From Diphasiastrum complanatum (Eukaryota > Streptophyta > Lycopodiopsida > Lycopodiales > Lycopodiaceae), in NCBI GenBank assembly GCA_029204225.1, contig CM055099.1:53968675-54032674 (forward strand): DNA of 64,000 bases, in the 5' to 3' direction. Below are positions 1 to 12,429 of this stretch, one piece after another; position 1 is the first letter of the stretch, and every line of letters starts with the position of its first letter. Under the pieces are notes generated by a model. That model ran no database searches and had not been told where the DNA came from. It was given only the letters and a program-made list of their open reading frames with translations. The position numbers and the translations under genes were made by a program.

Positions 1-449
<449 letters not shown>

Positions 450-737
450 TATCAAGGCCTAAGTATTAAATTTGTTTTTCTCCCCACCCCCTTCTTTTTC
501 TTTTACCAAGGTTTTTTAAGCATTAATTTTTTTTTTTTCAATAAGTAAGATATTCATTTCATAAAAAATTTGTCCCCTTGGATTCACCTTTTTTTTTTTG
601 TGTGGCTATCATGGTTTATTTATTTTTGACTTTGTTATACTTGGCTGTCTGAGTTGTAAACTTGGGCAGCCTATGTGGCAATCCTTATAGGGCCCTTTTT
701 TAAGCTTAATTTTATGTAATGTGAAGATGAGAAGACA
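450..737. other. No gene seen; T-rich spacer
   Basis: This AT-rich spacer has several T homopolymers. It separates the microsatellite from the gypsy remnant. I see no coding signal or RNA gene. Confidence 0.5.
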
Positions 738-2565
738 GTGGAAGTTGGAGCACAACTTTCAACAGAGCAATCTAATGCTTTGAGAAAGTTGTTGGTCAAG
801 TATCAAGATTGTTTTGCTTGGACTTATAAGAACCTGAAGGGTATTTCCACCTCAGTGCTCAAGCATACTATCTCCTTCGTGCTTCATGCAGTTCCAAAGG
901 TTACCAGATTTTATCGACGCAATCCGAACGTTACAAATCTTATCAAGAAAGAGTTGTAGAAACTACTAAAAGCTGATTTTATTTATGAGATCAAACATAT
1001 TGAAATGGGTTTCACCAATCGTTGTTGTACCAAAGAACAATGACAAGATACAAATTTGTGTGAATCTAAAGGCTTTGAACAAAGTTATGTGAAAGGACCA
1101 TTTTCCATTACTTTCATGAAGAGCATTTTGGATCACCTTGTTGGTGCCGAAGCTTATAGTTTTTTGGCTGGATTCAGTGGATACAATCCAGACAAAATTG
1201 CACATGTTGATCAACATAAAACGACTTTTGCAACAGAATGGAGTATGCTTATAGAGTTATGCCTTTTGGACTATATAACACACCAAGTATGTTTCAATGA
1301 GTTATGCAATTTGCCTTTTTCTAAAATCAAAGTTATTATGGATTTACCTCCTCCAGGAACTATCAGAGGAATTTACATTTTTATGGATCATGCAAATTAT
1401 TATCAAATACCTATCTTGTTCTTCGCAAACTTAGCACGACCTAAATATAGATTGACCATTGTACCAATTTGGATAGTTGAGGCATTAGAATCATTTGAAA
1501 AACTGAAGAAAGCCATAGTTTTTGCACTGATACTATGAGCACCTGATTGGACAATAGAATTCCATGTGGATACTGATGCATCAAAATATGCTATCGGATC
1601 CGTGTTAGCTCAGCTAGGTGAATATAAGAAAGAGTTTTGTATTAGATTTGCTAGCCGATAACTTAACGATGCTGAAGTGAACTATTTCACCACATAACAT
1701 GAAGCGTTGGCTATGGTTTTTTCTATTAAAAAGTTTTGTCATTATTTGATGGCAACACATTTTGCATTTTATACGGATCATCAGCCTTTGCTTTATTTAG
1801 TGAATAAGACAAGCAATATGGGACACATTTCAAGATGGTTACTTTTATTGTCAGAGTTTGATTTTCGGGTTGTGGTTCAGAATGGTAAACATCATTATCT
1901 TGCCGATCATGTTTCAAGGATACAAACAACACTAGTCAATACAGAAGCTGATGATGAGCTACCAAATGCTGCATTATTTTATATTCAAGCAGATCTGAAT
2001 AGGTAGCAGAGATTGTTGAATATCTAATGATGGGTCAATCTAATAAATCCATGTCTAAAGTTCAAAAATGGAGATTGATTGTAAAATTACAATCTTATCA
2101 ATTGATCGGTGGTCAGTTGTATCGTAGAGGAGTTGCTGATATTCTTGGGAGATGAGTTTTACCACATGAAGTAACTAATTCCATCATGTGAGATTCCATC
2201 ATGTTCTCACATGATGGAATGGTAGGAGGTCATTTTGCAACTGATATCATTGTTCGTAAGATTTTACAATCAGGATGCTGGTGGCCAACGCTTCATAAAG
2301 ATACTGAAAAGTATATTCAGTCTTATAATGTTTGTCAATGTGCATGTCATCCTGAGCCTTTACATCCAGTTTTAGCACAATTAGCATTTGAGAAATGGGG
2401 TCTCAACTATGTTGTTCCTATTCATCCCGTGATACGAGGTAGTTAAGCTAGATATATTATAGTAGCAACAGATTATATGACCAAATGGATTGAAGCAAAG
2501 GCATTATGAGTTGCGGATGAGAAATTGACCGCCAAGTTTTTGTACGAGAACATTATTGTCATTAG
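738..2565 (+). pseudogene. Decayed Ty3/gypsy pol (RT - RNase H - integrase)
   Basis: This is a remnant of a Ty3/gypsy polyprotein. The reverse transcriptase start is visible in KYQDCFAWTYKNLKG, followed by words such as LVGAEAYSFLAGFSGYNPD and QHKTTFATEW. The connection/RNase H region gives FAFYTDHQPLLYLVNK and DFRVVVQNGKHHYLADHVSR. The integrase zinc finger and core follow at about 2.2-2.56 kb (HDGMVGGHFA, WWPTLHKD, ATDYMTKWIEAK). The YxDD catalytic stretch of RT is missing, between about 1.32 and 1.34 kb. Stops and frame changes occur throughout, so it cannot be active. Homology stops abruptly after the residues ENIIV at 2560, where a short repeat found elsewhere in the window begins. Confidence 0.92.
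2178..2220. repeat. Small perfect inverted repeat inside the gypsy integrase
   Basis: The 15-base word attccatcatgtgag (2178-2192) is repeated as its exact reverse complement at 2206-2220. A direct 12-base copy lies between them at 2193-2204. The motif falls just before the HDGMVGGHFA integrase segment. It looks like a local templated duplication and inversion in the dead element. Confidence 0.85.
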
Positions 2566-2617
2566 AGGAGTTCTGAACTCAAGAACGACCCTTTGTAAAT
2601 ATGCTTTTTATTTTTTT
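2561..2617 (+). repeat. Short interspersed repeat end, copy 1
   Basis: It begins attagaggagttctgaactc and continues into an aagaacgaccct word and a T-rich tail. Related copies start at 3652 and 23793. Here it cuts the gypsy integrase between ENIIV and the expected RFGCP. I infer that it is the terminus of an inserted element. Confidence 0.55.
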
Positions 2618-3651
2618 CTTAATTTCGTCCGACATGTGGCCCAATCATAATGCATATATTTGAAATCTATGTGACGTAGCTAAAATTAATTAAGTTTTAG
2701 AAATAAACTTTTGAAAATTTTAAGATTGCCATCGAGCAGCTTGGAAGCATTCTGTTGGTAGACAATGTCTGTCCTGAATGTGTAAATCTCCCTGACAACA
2801 ATGTATCTAGTTCAAATATTTAACCATACTAGCTAATGTATTGGTAAACTTCAAACTACACAGGTACATGTCACAGTTCGACAATAAGCATAGTTACCAC
2901 ATGTATTAACTGTGATCCATCCAAGCCCCTAGTCACATTTAATAAGTCTAATGGAACTTTGAATCTAGATACATGTAAAACTCATGGGTTCTACTGCATT
3001 TGTCCTCAAAAGACATGTTTCGACCAAGGAAGAAGGGAAAGATGACATTCGAATCTTATTGGAAAGCTACGATCTTTGAGTTTAGGACTTTTCCATGAGC
3101 ACAATCAATCTCAGAAGTCCTAGTTTAGCATGTCTATATGCATTTAGAACTGTATCTACAAGATTTCAATATTCATGATCGCCAAAAATGTAATTGTAAG
3201 TTCAAAAATTGTTTGGATCTATATTTTAACATGTATGCCTTGGAAACTTGCAGATTTATATCCGTCCAGCATAAGTGAACGGGAGCCAACACAATCCCTG
3301 ATAGGTATCTTGGATGTGATTCATTCGGATATTGGAAGATTACATTATAGAGGAAGAACTCCTAAAGAGCTTGCAGATAGTGGTATATTCTTCTATGAGT
3401 CCAAGTACATTCCAGATATGCATGGAAATTTTAGAAAGCTTGAAAATATTCTACCGCCACCTTTTGGAAGTGATGAATGACTTGCTTCTGATAGTATTGT
3501 GTCAGAATCTTTTAGATGTAAATTACTATTAGATTTGAAAAACTCAATGAAAGCAAGCACTGGATCATAGTCATTACATTAAGTTGGTTTCTATCCTTAT
3601 ATGTATTCGTTGATTTTTTTTTCAAGTGCAAATGCTTGTAGAACGCCTACC
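2618..3651. other. Unassigned segment between two copies of the short repeat
   Basis: This is about 1 kb of AT-rich sequence bounded by similar short repeats on both sides. The one coding-like stretch is at about 3253-3480 (+). It follows an aacttgcag acceptor-like word and reads DLYPSSISEREPTQ, then IGILDVIHSDIGRL, ending LPPPFGSDE. I do not recognise the protein. It could be a host exon carried inside an inserted element, or a chance frame. Confidence 0.25.
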
Positions 3652-3706
3652 ATTAGAGGAAATTTTAATGTCAAGAAGGCCCTTTAGAAAGATGCTTTTT
3701 ATTTAT
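3652..3706 (+). repeat. Short interspersed repeat end, copy 2
   Basis: It begins attagaggaaattttaatg and is similar to the copy at 2561 for about 55 bases, including the cctttagaaagatgc stretch and the T-rich tail, in the same orientation. It lies just upstream of the copia fragment that starts near 3715. Confidence 0.5.
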
Positions 3707-3714
3707 TTTTAACC

Positions 3715-5200
3715 TTTTAAATAATCTTACTCTTGATGAGGATGGTTTGGATGTTCAAAATATAAATGATGATGCTTTTGTGATGTCTTCATGTACGCTT
3801 GCTAATGATGGAGACCTAGATCCATGGTGGATTGATAGTGGAGCAAATTCACACATGCCTTTTCACAAAGAGTACTTCACTTCTTTGTTGGCATATGGAG
3901 ATGACAAGAGGGTGATCTACACGGCCAATGATGGTGAGTGTGCAATCAAAGGGATTGGCACCATTCCTATTTCTCTCTCTACAAATAGAAATGTTCATTT
4001 GGAGGATGTTTTGTTCATTCCATCTATTACCAAGAATTTACTCAGTGTGAGTCAATTGCTAAGTAAAGGCCTCAAAGTGGAGTTTGATGGAGATGCTTGT
4101 ATGATCAAAACGAAGGATTTTTCAAGTCATTAGAGGCAATGGCTAGAAAGAAGGTTGTGATTGGTCTTCCAAGTTCCTTAAGTAGCATCAATCATGTTTG
4201 TGAGTCTTGTGCTTTGTCAAATTCACATAGACTACCTTATACTACATCTACATCTAGATCTACAAAGCCTTTTTAGGTTGCACATCTGGATATTCATGGA
4301 ATCACTACAATTATCAATATTGGAGCTAAGATGTATGTAGATTTTATTGATGATTTTAGTAGAATTTGTTGGATCTATCTACTAAAGAGCAAAGATGAAG
4401 TGTATGACGTTTTTTTCAAGTTCAAGAATGAGGGAGAACCAATTTTCTACAAGGATCAAATGCTTGAGGAGTGACAATGATGAAAGTACATATCGACCAA
4501 GTTCAAGGCCTTTTGTGATGAGCATGGGATCAAGAGGGAGTATACAACACCAAGGACCCCACAACAAAATAAAGTGGCAAAAAGGAAGAATAGGACTTTA
4601 TGTGAAAGTGCCAAATCCATGAGGCTAAGTGCTAACCTTGATAAGCCATTTTTGGATCAAGCATTGTTGTGTGCTAATTTCTTGTGCAATAGGTGGCCGA
4701 GTGCTATTTTGGATGGAAGGACACCTTTTGATATGCTATTCAAGAAGAGGCCAGTGTCAACTTTCTTAGAACTTTTGGATGCACATGCTATGTCAACATA
4801 AATCTTGATGATAGGACCAAGGAGGATCCATGTTCAAGGAAAGGTATATTTGTTGGATATAGTGAGGTGAGTAAAGCCTACAAGGTTTACATTCCTACTA
4901 CTAACAAAGTGATTGTTGGTAGAGATGTCTACGAGCAAGAGTGCGAGAAACCGCAATCCTCAAGTAGTTCACAACTGGGGAACCAGAAAATGTACCTTCA
5001 AAAACAGAGAGCAGGTTGTAAAGGTTAATCCAACCACATGGGCGGTGAAACCGATTACACCCAAAGTTGATGACGGATTGTCCACCACTGATCACACCAT
5101 TGATCGCCCAAGGCAAGCCAAAGGTGGTCAATACGACTTTGATACTGATATCTTGAGATGGATGGACGCATTCCTTCTCAACCGGATTTAGATCTAGAAC
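3715..5200 (+). pseudogene. Decayed Ty1/copia fragment (protease - integrase)
   Basis: This remnant is of the same family as the intact element at 30.8-36.6 kb. The protease region is clear: DPWWIDSGANSHMPFHKEYF, then the shared words VIYTANDGECAIKGIGT and ITKNLLSVSQLL. The GAG-pre-integrase, integrase core and chromo-like region follow in several frames as damaged words, for example MRLSANLDKPFLDQALLCAN and SRKGIFVGYSEVSKAYKVY. The gag CCHC, RT and RNase H are absent. Stops, frame changes and the substitution SH-MPFH near the protease site show it is dead. Homology fades near 5.0-5.2 kb. Confidence 0.93.
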
Positions 5201-6950
5201 CCAGCACATCTTCACCCAAGTGCTATACCATGGACACACCAATCACTTTTGGGCTGAATATGATCAATGCTTTTTCATTTCTAAAATGTCATTTTATCTT
5301 CCAATTCCTTACTTTTTGGAAGCTCTCTTGGAATCTCCTTTCATGTATGCCAGTAGATGTAGATCATATTTTTTATGGATACCAATAAATTGGTATGTCT
5401 TGGTGTCAAACAATAAATTCTAAAATCCCATCAAAGTAAAAAACCATTTTTGCCTTATTTTCTTGAGGGTTTTTCTTTTCTATTCTCTTAGATTTTCGCA
5501 TTGCAAGCCAAGGCTTTATAAATCCATCCATAGTTCTAAATTCCTTGATGTGCTTAGATGGGTATATTGGATGAATTTGACTAAGTAGATATATGGTGTC
5601 CAAAAACACTAGGAGGCAATTATCTAATATCCACTTATAGTGAATTTTCTTCATAAAATATGTACTTAGGGGATTTATCTCAGAATCTTAAGAGAGTATA
5701 TTCCTTTGGGTAAGGGGACAACTAAAATGGTCTCTTTGTTGAGAATGAGATGATGGCTCTTGATTTGTTGAAATAGTTATGTAGAATGTTCATGAAGTGA
5801 GGTTGGAAAGGAGGGAAATCCACACACTATGATACATGTGAATGGCCTCCACATTACTTGCCCCGAATTTCTAAGTATAGTGAGATGTAATATATCTTAA
5901 GTATAGTGAGATGTAATATACTCTCCATTGCATCCTTTTTTAATCTGATTGTCAATATCCATTCGAATCTTACTTCGAACCTTGAGGTGAGGAGCGAATG
6001 TCAAGAAGTAGTTGCTTCTCTTGGAGAATTGTGCCTAGCAAGTAAACTTACTACTTCGCATCCAATCTTGGTCAACTACAAATTCTCCTTTCCAATGTTT
6101 TTAGAATACCCAAAAGTACCAGCATTATGGCAAGGTCGTTGTGGTATACCACAAATTTCTTGCATGTGAAAAGTTTCAAATGCTTACACGTATCAAAAAT
6201 AAAAATCAAGAAAATAAGGATGGGAGGCATGGGAGTCGGGACTATAATCAATCAAAGAATAAAAAAAGACACAAGCATACCCATGGAAAACAAAACTTGA
6301 ACTTAAAGGTTATCCTTCCTTCCATATGAAGTGTATCATTTCCTTACAACCCTCAACCTATCCTAGTTTATAATTTACCTTTCAAACGAAAAGTTTTGAA
6401 ATTTTGCAACCCTTCAAAAACAAGTTTTATGACATTTTGAGAAAAACAGCTAGGAGCTCTTAACTTTGTATCTATTAAAGGATATTTTTGGAAAAATGGT
6501 GTATAAGCATGACACTGCGGGCAAGTGAATAAGCAATAGCATGACACTATGGGTCGCCCATACTCTTGTAGAGCATCCACCATTAACCTCTTTCAAGCAC
6601 CCAACAACCTTCATATGACCTGGGATGCACAAATGGTAGCCGTAGGCTTGCTGCCTTCCTGTCACATCTGTGACCAAATTTAATCTTTTTGTGCCCTTGG
6701 TGTATGCATAGCAGCCAACATCTTGCATAGCAGCCAACATCCAAGAGTGGTGGCTGCTTGAGAGTGGCTCTACTAGCATGTCTCAAGCACCCTACGACGA
6801 TTATATGCTATGGGATGGAGACGGGCCTGCCACCATCCAACGATCCACAACTCCCATGGCACCCACATGTAAAATAGGCTAAAAGCATAAAGGTAGAGAG
6901 GGAAGGTGAAAATGGAAGATGCCAATGCCTTTGAAAAATCCTCTGGTGTC
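5201..6950. other. No gene recognised
   Basis: This AT-rich sequence has short frames only. Near 6.71-6.74 kb the phrase gcatagcagccaacatc occurs twice in tandem. No transposon domain or RNA gene is recognisable. Confidence 0.4.
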
Positions 6951-6956
6951 TTGTTC

Positions 6957-7140
6957 TGACACGTGGAGTTTCCTAAGTGGCTCTCATAGAAAAAGTCTTG
7001 GTCTATATAAGATCCCCGGGGCCCCTTGCCTCCTCAAATAATCACTTGGCATGACCCTACATATAATATAACATCGGGGGAAGAGATATTGTGCCATTAA
7101 GCTCCACCACCCTCTTCTTCTTCTTCTTCTTCTTTCCTTT
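6957..7140 (+). promoter_or_regulatory. Candidate promoter: G-box, TATA box and CTT-rich leader
   Basis: A G-box/ABRE-like word tgacacgtggag (core CACGTG at 6960-6965) sits about 40 bases upstream of a TATA box (tatataag, 7004-7011). A CTT repeat at about 7109-7135 follows, typical of a plant 5' leader. The next plus-strand gene is the bZIP factor, whose first good ATG is at 9020, so an untranslated leader with at least one intron would be needed to link the two. The link is inference, and a transposon promoter is an alternative. Confidence 0.35.
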
Positions 7141-9019
7141 GCTCGCATATATATTGGGGGCATGGAGGATCGAGGATCGAACAAATGCAAGCACAAATTT
7201 GATCTCCAATTGCTGTTTAAGGCTTATCGGACACTGTTTTTCTGTACGATGATTGACTGGATGATCTTCATCTGGCAATGGTTGTTGCTAAAGGATACAA
7301 GGTTAACTCACATTCTATTGTGGTATTCAGGGCCAAAGCTTGAATGGCTTTTTGAGGTTTCTGTATATTGTAGCCAGAGCATACGCTCCAACTTCATGCA
7401 CAAGAATTGTGGGTTTATGAAATGGCGATACTTGTCTCCTTTTTTATTACCGGCTTCATATTTTAGACCACAATCTTAGTGGGAAAACGGGTCTGAGAGC
7501 CTGGTCTCCCAGTCGGAAGCGATTGTTCTGCTGCTGCGCGGTAGAGATTTCACTTCTCAGATATTTAGCTTTGCAGAAAGCTATCTTGATGATTTTCTAA
7601 TAGCTGATGTGTTTCTGCTAGATGAGTTTAAGCATAAAAAATGCGATCGCTTTCTTTTATCATTTTCGAACAACTGAATGCTTTCGTACTTTGAGCAAAC
7701 ATATGTGCGGAAAAGCTTTTTGCGATCCTTTTTTGGTTATGTATAACACAAATGATGTAGAGTCAATTCTGCTGCGTACGTAGTAGCAATTTCAAGTCTA
7801 AATTTTTTCTCAATTTGTTGGTTATTTTCAAATAAAATAATGATGTTGACAGTTGCGCAGGTCACATCCATAACCGGCCTATGGGACTTGTGAGGTTTCT
7901 GAGGATTGAGTAGAAAACTGAGGCTGGTATCACTGTGCAGCAGCAACTCCACTTTCCAGGTTTTTATCATATTGTTGGTTACTTTCAATAAAAAGATAAT
8001 GCTGAGCTTGTCAGGTCTGTAATTGGCCTTGTGATGACATCAGAAAAGTATTAATTACAAACATAACCATCTCGGTGATAACGTGTCCACCATTGATTGG
8101 ACAATAATAAGGGATTCTGCTTGTTAACCTGGCTGCATGAACACTAAGAAAAAGTGAAGATTAGCACTAGGATTATCAAAATTTAGTTCTGAATGGTTTC
8201 CTTGTGACAACAACATGTCACTTTGATCAGAAAGACTAATATCCATCACTTTTTTTGCTCATTCCTAAGCGAGGGCAAAATTTGAAGAGGTAAATGAGTT
8301 GCTGTTGTTTGGATGCTAGCATCTAGACTTCATTTGATTGGCTTTGTTCTTTTGTGTAACCTTCATTATGACCAGGTCTGAGAGAGAACGTATATTAATG
8401 TCTCGTTGTGCCAAAAAGGTCCATAAGACTGAAACGAGTACATATGTTTTATTCTCTCTAGACTCTACTGGGGGCGCAGAGATATCTCCATGATGAACCA
8501 TTAAAAACTAAAAGTCAAAAAAATAAGATGATATATTTATCACCTAGAAGTGCAGGGCCTAGCTTTATCTGCATAAGACATGTCTTATTGGTAATCCCAG
8601 ATTATGCAGGCACAGGAGGTGCTGGATGCGTCTGATGCCTGCGCATGACTGTCAAATCACCAATCTTGGATCTGGTTCTTGGGCAGTGATTCTGGATGGG
8701 ATTCGTGTGACTATGGGCGAAAGTCGCTGATGTCTACGATGTCTGTGAGGAACTTGGGTGGTCATACCAATGTCGTCTTCACAATCTGCATCCTCTTTGG
8801 AGTGTCGTCTGGGAGAGAGAATAATCATTGCTGCCTGCACGATATTAGAGAGGGCTGATGAAGAAAATTGCTTTTTCCAATTGCGCATTTCGAGGGATTA
8901 AATTTTCCCATGACACCAGTCTCAACATGTAAATTTAAGAATATTTGAATCTCATAGCTGTGTTTAATAATCGAGTGCCCATACATTTCAATTCACTTAC
9001 AGACCAGCACAACCTGGCA
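7141..9019. other. Putative 5' untranslated/intronic region of the bZIP gene
   Basis: There is no supported coding exon here. The 7162-7479 frame has no recognisable domain. A tctcatag acceptor-like word ends near 8957, shortly before the bZIP start codon, and would fit a spliced leader. Otherwise the sequence is unassigned. Confidence 0.3.
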
Positions 9020-11245
9020 ATGGGCCACAACCCAGACTTTCTGATGATGCAGCAGCCCACCCCAAGCAATGAGTGGGTGACTCCCCTCAGTTATGCCAAT
9101 GATCAAGCAAATTATACTGATGATTGTCTCTCTTGTTTTTTTGATCTATCATCTCTTACCCACATCCAGCCCCTGTCTGATTTCATGGATTCGGATCCAT
9201 CTGTTGAGTTTCTCCTTTGCATAGAAAATGAAAAATCTTTGAAGAAAGAGTCTCACCATTTGGCTTCACCTATTGCAACTGCTTGTCACAAACAATCACC
9301 ATTTAATTCATTACCTGAACCCCTTGAACATGCACATCCCTTTTTGGCAACAACACACTTTTCCTCAACACAGGACCAGCAACCAGAAGTTGGGTTTGTT
9401 TCAGCTTTCCCTTGTGCAGGAAATGACTCTATTTTCCCCCAGAATTCAATTTGTTCCTCTGATTCCCAGTCTCTGTCTTGTCTTTTGGTGGGCAGTTGTC
9501 CTACAGTGGAAAAATCTTCAGATGTGGAAGCCCCTGCTCTATTGGGTCCTCTTGCTCAAAATTCTGCTTCTGTTCTAACCCACATAATACAAACATCTGC
9601 TCCTGCCTCAGCAGCTTCTCCCAATAGTGGCTTGTCGCAGTCAAGCTTTGTGGATAGTTCTTCTCATCAAGATTTCTGGAAAAATGAGGAAATGGATGCA
9701 AAGTTATTTGCTGATGAGGCCTTTGCCAAGTTTTTGTTTGAGCCTGAAGAAGAGATTGCCACTTCCACAGTAGAGATTGGATCAGAAGAAGGTCAAAGCA
9801 TTCATACCTCGGAACAAAAGAGGGCTAGTTTTATGAAGGGACTTGGTGTTGGAACTGAGCTGAGCAAACAACTAGGGATGGAATCAATGGCAGCCCAAGT
9901 TGCAACGGCCAAGAGGAAGCACTTAGGAAAAAGGAAGAAGAGCTCAGACATAGACTTAGAAGACCAACAAAGTGACCATAATGATACAGACAAGACAAAT
10001 GAATGGGGAAATGGGGGGGGAGGATGACGAGAAGCGACAAGCGCGTTTGATGCGGAACCGAGAAAGCGCCCAGTTATCGAGGCAGCGAAGAAAAGTGTAT
10101 GTTGATGAGCTGGAAGAAAAGCTTCGAACGATGACCTCCACCATAGCTGAACTGAATAATACCGTTGGTTTGATCAGTGCTGAGAATGTGAGTCTGCGAA
10201 GCCAGCTTGCCTATTTCTATCAGGCTCATGGCTCCTCTGCCAAACCTGGGGTCCTTCCAGTTGGGTTTCCAGTTGTTCCTGTCACTCACCCTGGATTTGT
10301 AGGAGCAAGGCCAATTTTCCCTGCACTGCATGCTCCACCTGTTCCTATTCCCAGGCTTAAGTCTCAAGTTCCAGCAAAGAGCAGCAAGCTTCTGCAGCTG
10401 GTCAGGGAATATCGAGAGGCTCTCTAGGGGGACGAACGAAAAGGCTTATTGGCGCTGCAGCAATGGAGTTTTGCCTCTCATACTAGCTTTTGCACCTATG
10501 GATGCTACTTTGAGAAGAGACAGCTATGGAAGTAATGGTATTAACCAGGGAAAGAGAATTGGTGGGAGGGTGCTGATGAGTTCAAATCAAGCTGAAAGTG
10601 CTTCGAGCAGCTCTCACAGGAAGTGGGAACCCAATATAAGTTGGAGCAAATCTACAGGAAAAATGTTGGGACTAGAACGACAACGATTGGACTCGACTGG
10701 TGAGGACTCAAGTGGAGGAGTCGGGACAAACGTTGAGACATCTGAAATCAGTCACAATCCATCTGTGGACTGCTGTGCTTTGACAGGAGGAAATAAAAAT
10801 CATTCAGCTGGATATTTTCATAGGGAAAATTTTCCACACAATGTATCCGGGCCACTTTCAGCTTCTCTCTTTGTCCGAAGGAATGATAAGCTTGTAAAAA
10901 TTGATGGAAGTCTGATCATTCAGGCAATAATGGCAGGAGATAAAGCAGCGCAACGTTCGGAGGAAGAAGAGTCACAGAATGGACATAGTGCAGAGTCTGA
11001 AATAGTGCAGAAAGTGGCTGGACAAAAAAATTTACCTCCAATGCCCAATCTAAAGCTGTTGGAGGCAGCTGATTTGATGACATTAGAAAGCCCCGACAAC
11101 CAAGGATCCACAAGAAATGATGGGCCTGTTCTCAAGAACCAAAAAGGTTTACCATCAAAGCAGAAAGTTCCATATGATGCAGCACAATTGCCTAATTCGG
11201 AGTCCTCTGGATCTATGCAACAATGGCTTTTAAGCGATTTTGCTG
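9020..11245 (+). CDS. bZIP17/bZIP28-like membrane-tethered transcription factor, exon 1 (frame broken)
   Basis: Exon 1 of an ER-stress bZIP factor. The start is the ATG at 9020 (MGHNPDFLMMQQ). The upstream frame offers only a TTG. The first ~334 codons are Ser/Pro/acid-rich, as in an activation region. The basic region (LMRNRESAQLSRQRRK, with the invariant N-x7-R) lies at about 10045-10095, followed by Leu-zipper heptads and the family word PIPRLKSQVPAKSSK. After a short hydrophobic stretch (VLPLILAFAP) comes the lumenal part with the family signature RRNDKLVKIDGSLIIQ near 10.9 kb. Three frame changes are needed. One is at an 8-G tract (10013-10020) just before the bZIP, and two fall between about 10386 and 10470, in or before the expected membrane anchor. 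Exon 1 ends at a ctg|gtacgt donor. Either this is a pseudogene or the assembly has indel errors. Homology to the family is strong, but functionality is uncertain. Confidence 0.88.
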
Positions 11246-12093
11246 GTACGTGATGGTTTAGAGTCCCCTGGCTTAATTTAATGGCTTGTTTTCTTCTATA
11301 AACCTCAGGAATCATATACATGCAAGTACTGCGTACACATTCTCATGGACATCGAGTGATCATAGTTCCCAGGCAAATTGAATCGATTCGAAATAATTGT
11401 TCGAATGTCTATTGAAAAACCTCTTAAAATTTTCAAATTTGCTAGACAAAAAAGGGGAAAAGGAATCCACATTTGAAATTTTGAAAATGTTAGACATATC
11501 AGAATCGAGATTCTAATCCAGAATCAGTTTTAAAACCAAGGAATTGAGATTTGGGGAGTAGTAGTAGTGAAGGTGATTGGAAGTAGAATATTGAGTAAGG
11601 TTTTTCAGGGGATGGTCAAGTCGAAACCCTACTCTCAGATTGGAATTATAGTTCGTTGTAATGCTCAGAAATAACAGAAATGATTCTCTGAATCTTATAT
11701 CGAAGACTATAACAAGAATATAATGCCTTGCAATGGCCCAATTACGATTAAAAGGATAAAGGGTGGGAAGGAATATTTCGATCCACCAGGGAGAAATGAG
11801 GTAGAAATAGCACCACTAGGATGGTCCGAAACAACTTGACAGAATTTACATTGATCTCTAGAAATGGATCGTCACATGCATAGAAATTCTGCTATATGCA
11901 AGATCGTATTTCAAGACATGCAGCTAAAAGTCCAAATTCAATCTTTCACTAGGACATGTTGACGATTGATCACTTAATAGAATGAGAGAATTCTCCAATC
12001 AATGAGCACTGTGGATGTCTGTTGTCATATTCCGTCAGGTTCTTACAGCCCCTCTCCACACAGTTTCGGTATATAGACTTGAAACTGCAATCT

Positions 12094-12420
12094 TTAAGAG
12101 CTCGTACTTACCCTTAACGCTGCCACACAAAGGAAAAAAATGGCTGCCAAAACGAAGTCAAACTGATTGATTGTAAATAAGATTTCAACAAAAAGAGTTT
12201 TTGATTCCGGGTCCATAGTCCATACAGGTACAGTCCGTACGGGGGCTACAAAAGTCATAAAATTGTTGGAATAGCTGATTAAAGAGCCAAGCTTAAAGGA
12301 AAGTGTTCCTACCAGAAGATGATACAAAAGCATATTAACTATAATTAGGCCCAACGCAATTGCTACTAGAAATTTTTTCACGGCATTGCTATTTTTCTGC
12401 TCTGATAGCACTAGCTAGAG
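12094..12420 (-). other. Unrecognised hydrophobic ORF in the intron
   Basis: A 105-codon minus-strand frame has two long hydrophobic stretches (ALGLIIVNMLLYHLLVGTL and FDFVLAAIFFLCVAAL). I do not recognise it. It lies inside the bZIP intron on the opposite strand and has no paired promoter or neighbouring exon that I can see. It may be chance. Confidence 0.15.
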
Positions 12421-12429
12421 AATGAGCAC

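Noticed and set aside
8945-9019. Starting the bZIP protein upstream at 8945
   Set aside because: That codon is TTG. The first ATG in frame is at 9020 and the upstream residues have no family similarity.
10386-10490. A short intron between the zipper and the lumenal region to explain the frame changes
   Set aside because: The best GT...AG pair (10401 to about 10487) does not restore the downstream frame and would remove most of the hydrophobic stretch.
10330-11253. Treating the lumenal region as a separate gene starting at 10330
   Set aside because: Its first residues are the bZIP exon read in the wrong frame. The conserved RRNDKLVKIDG segment and the phase-matched splice to 16164 show it belongs to the bZIP gene.
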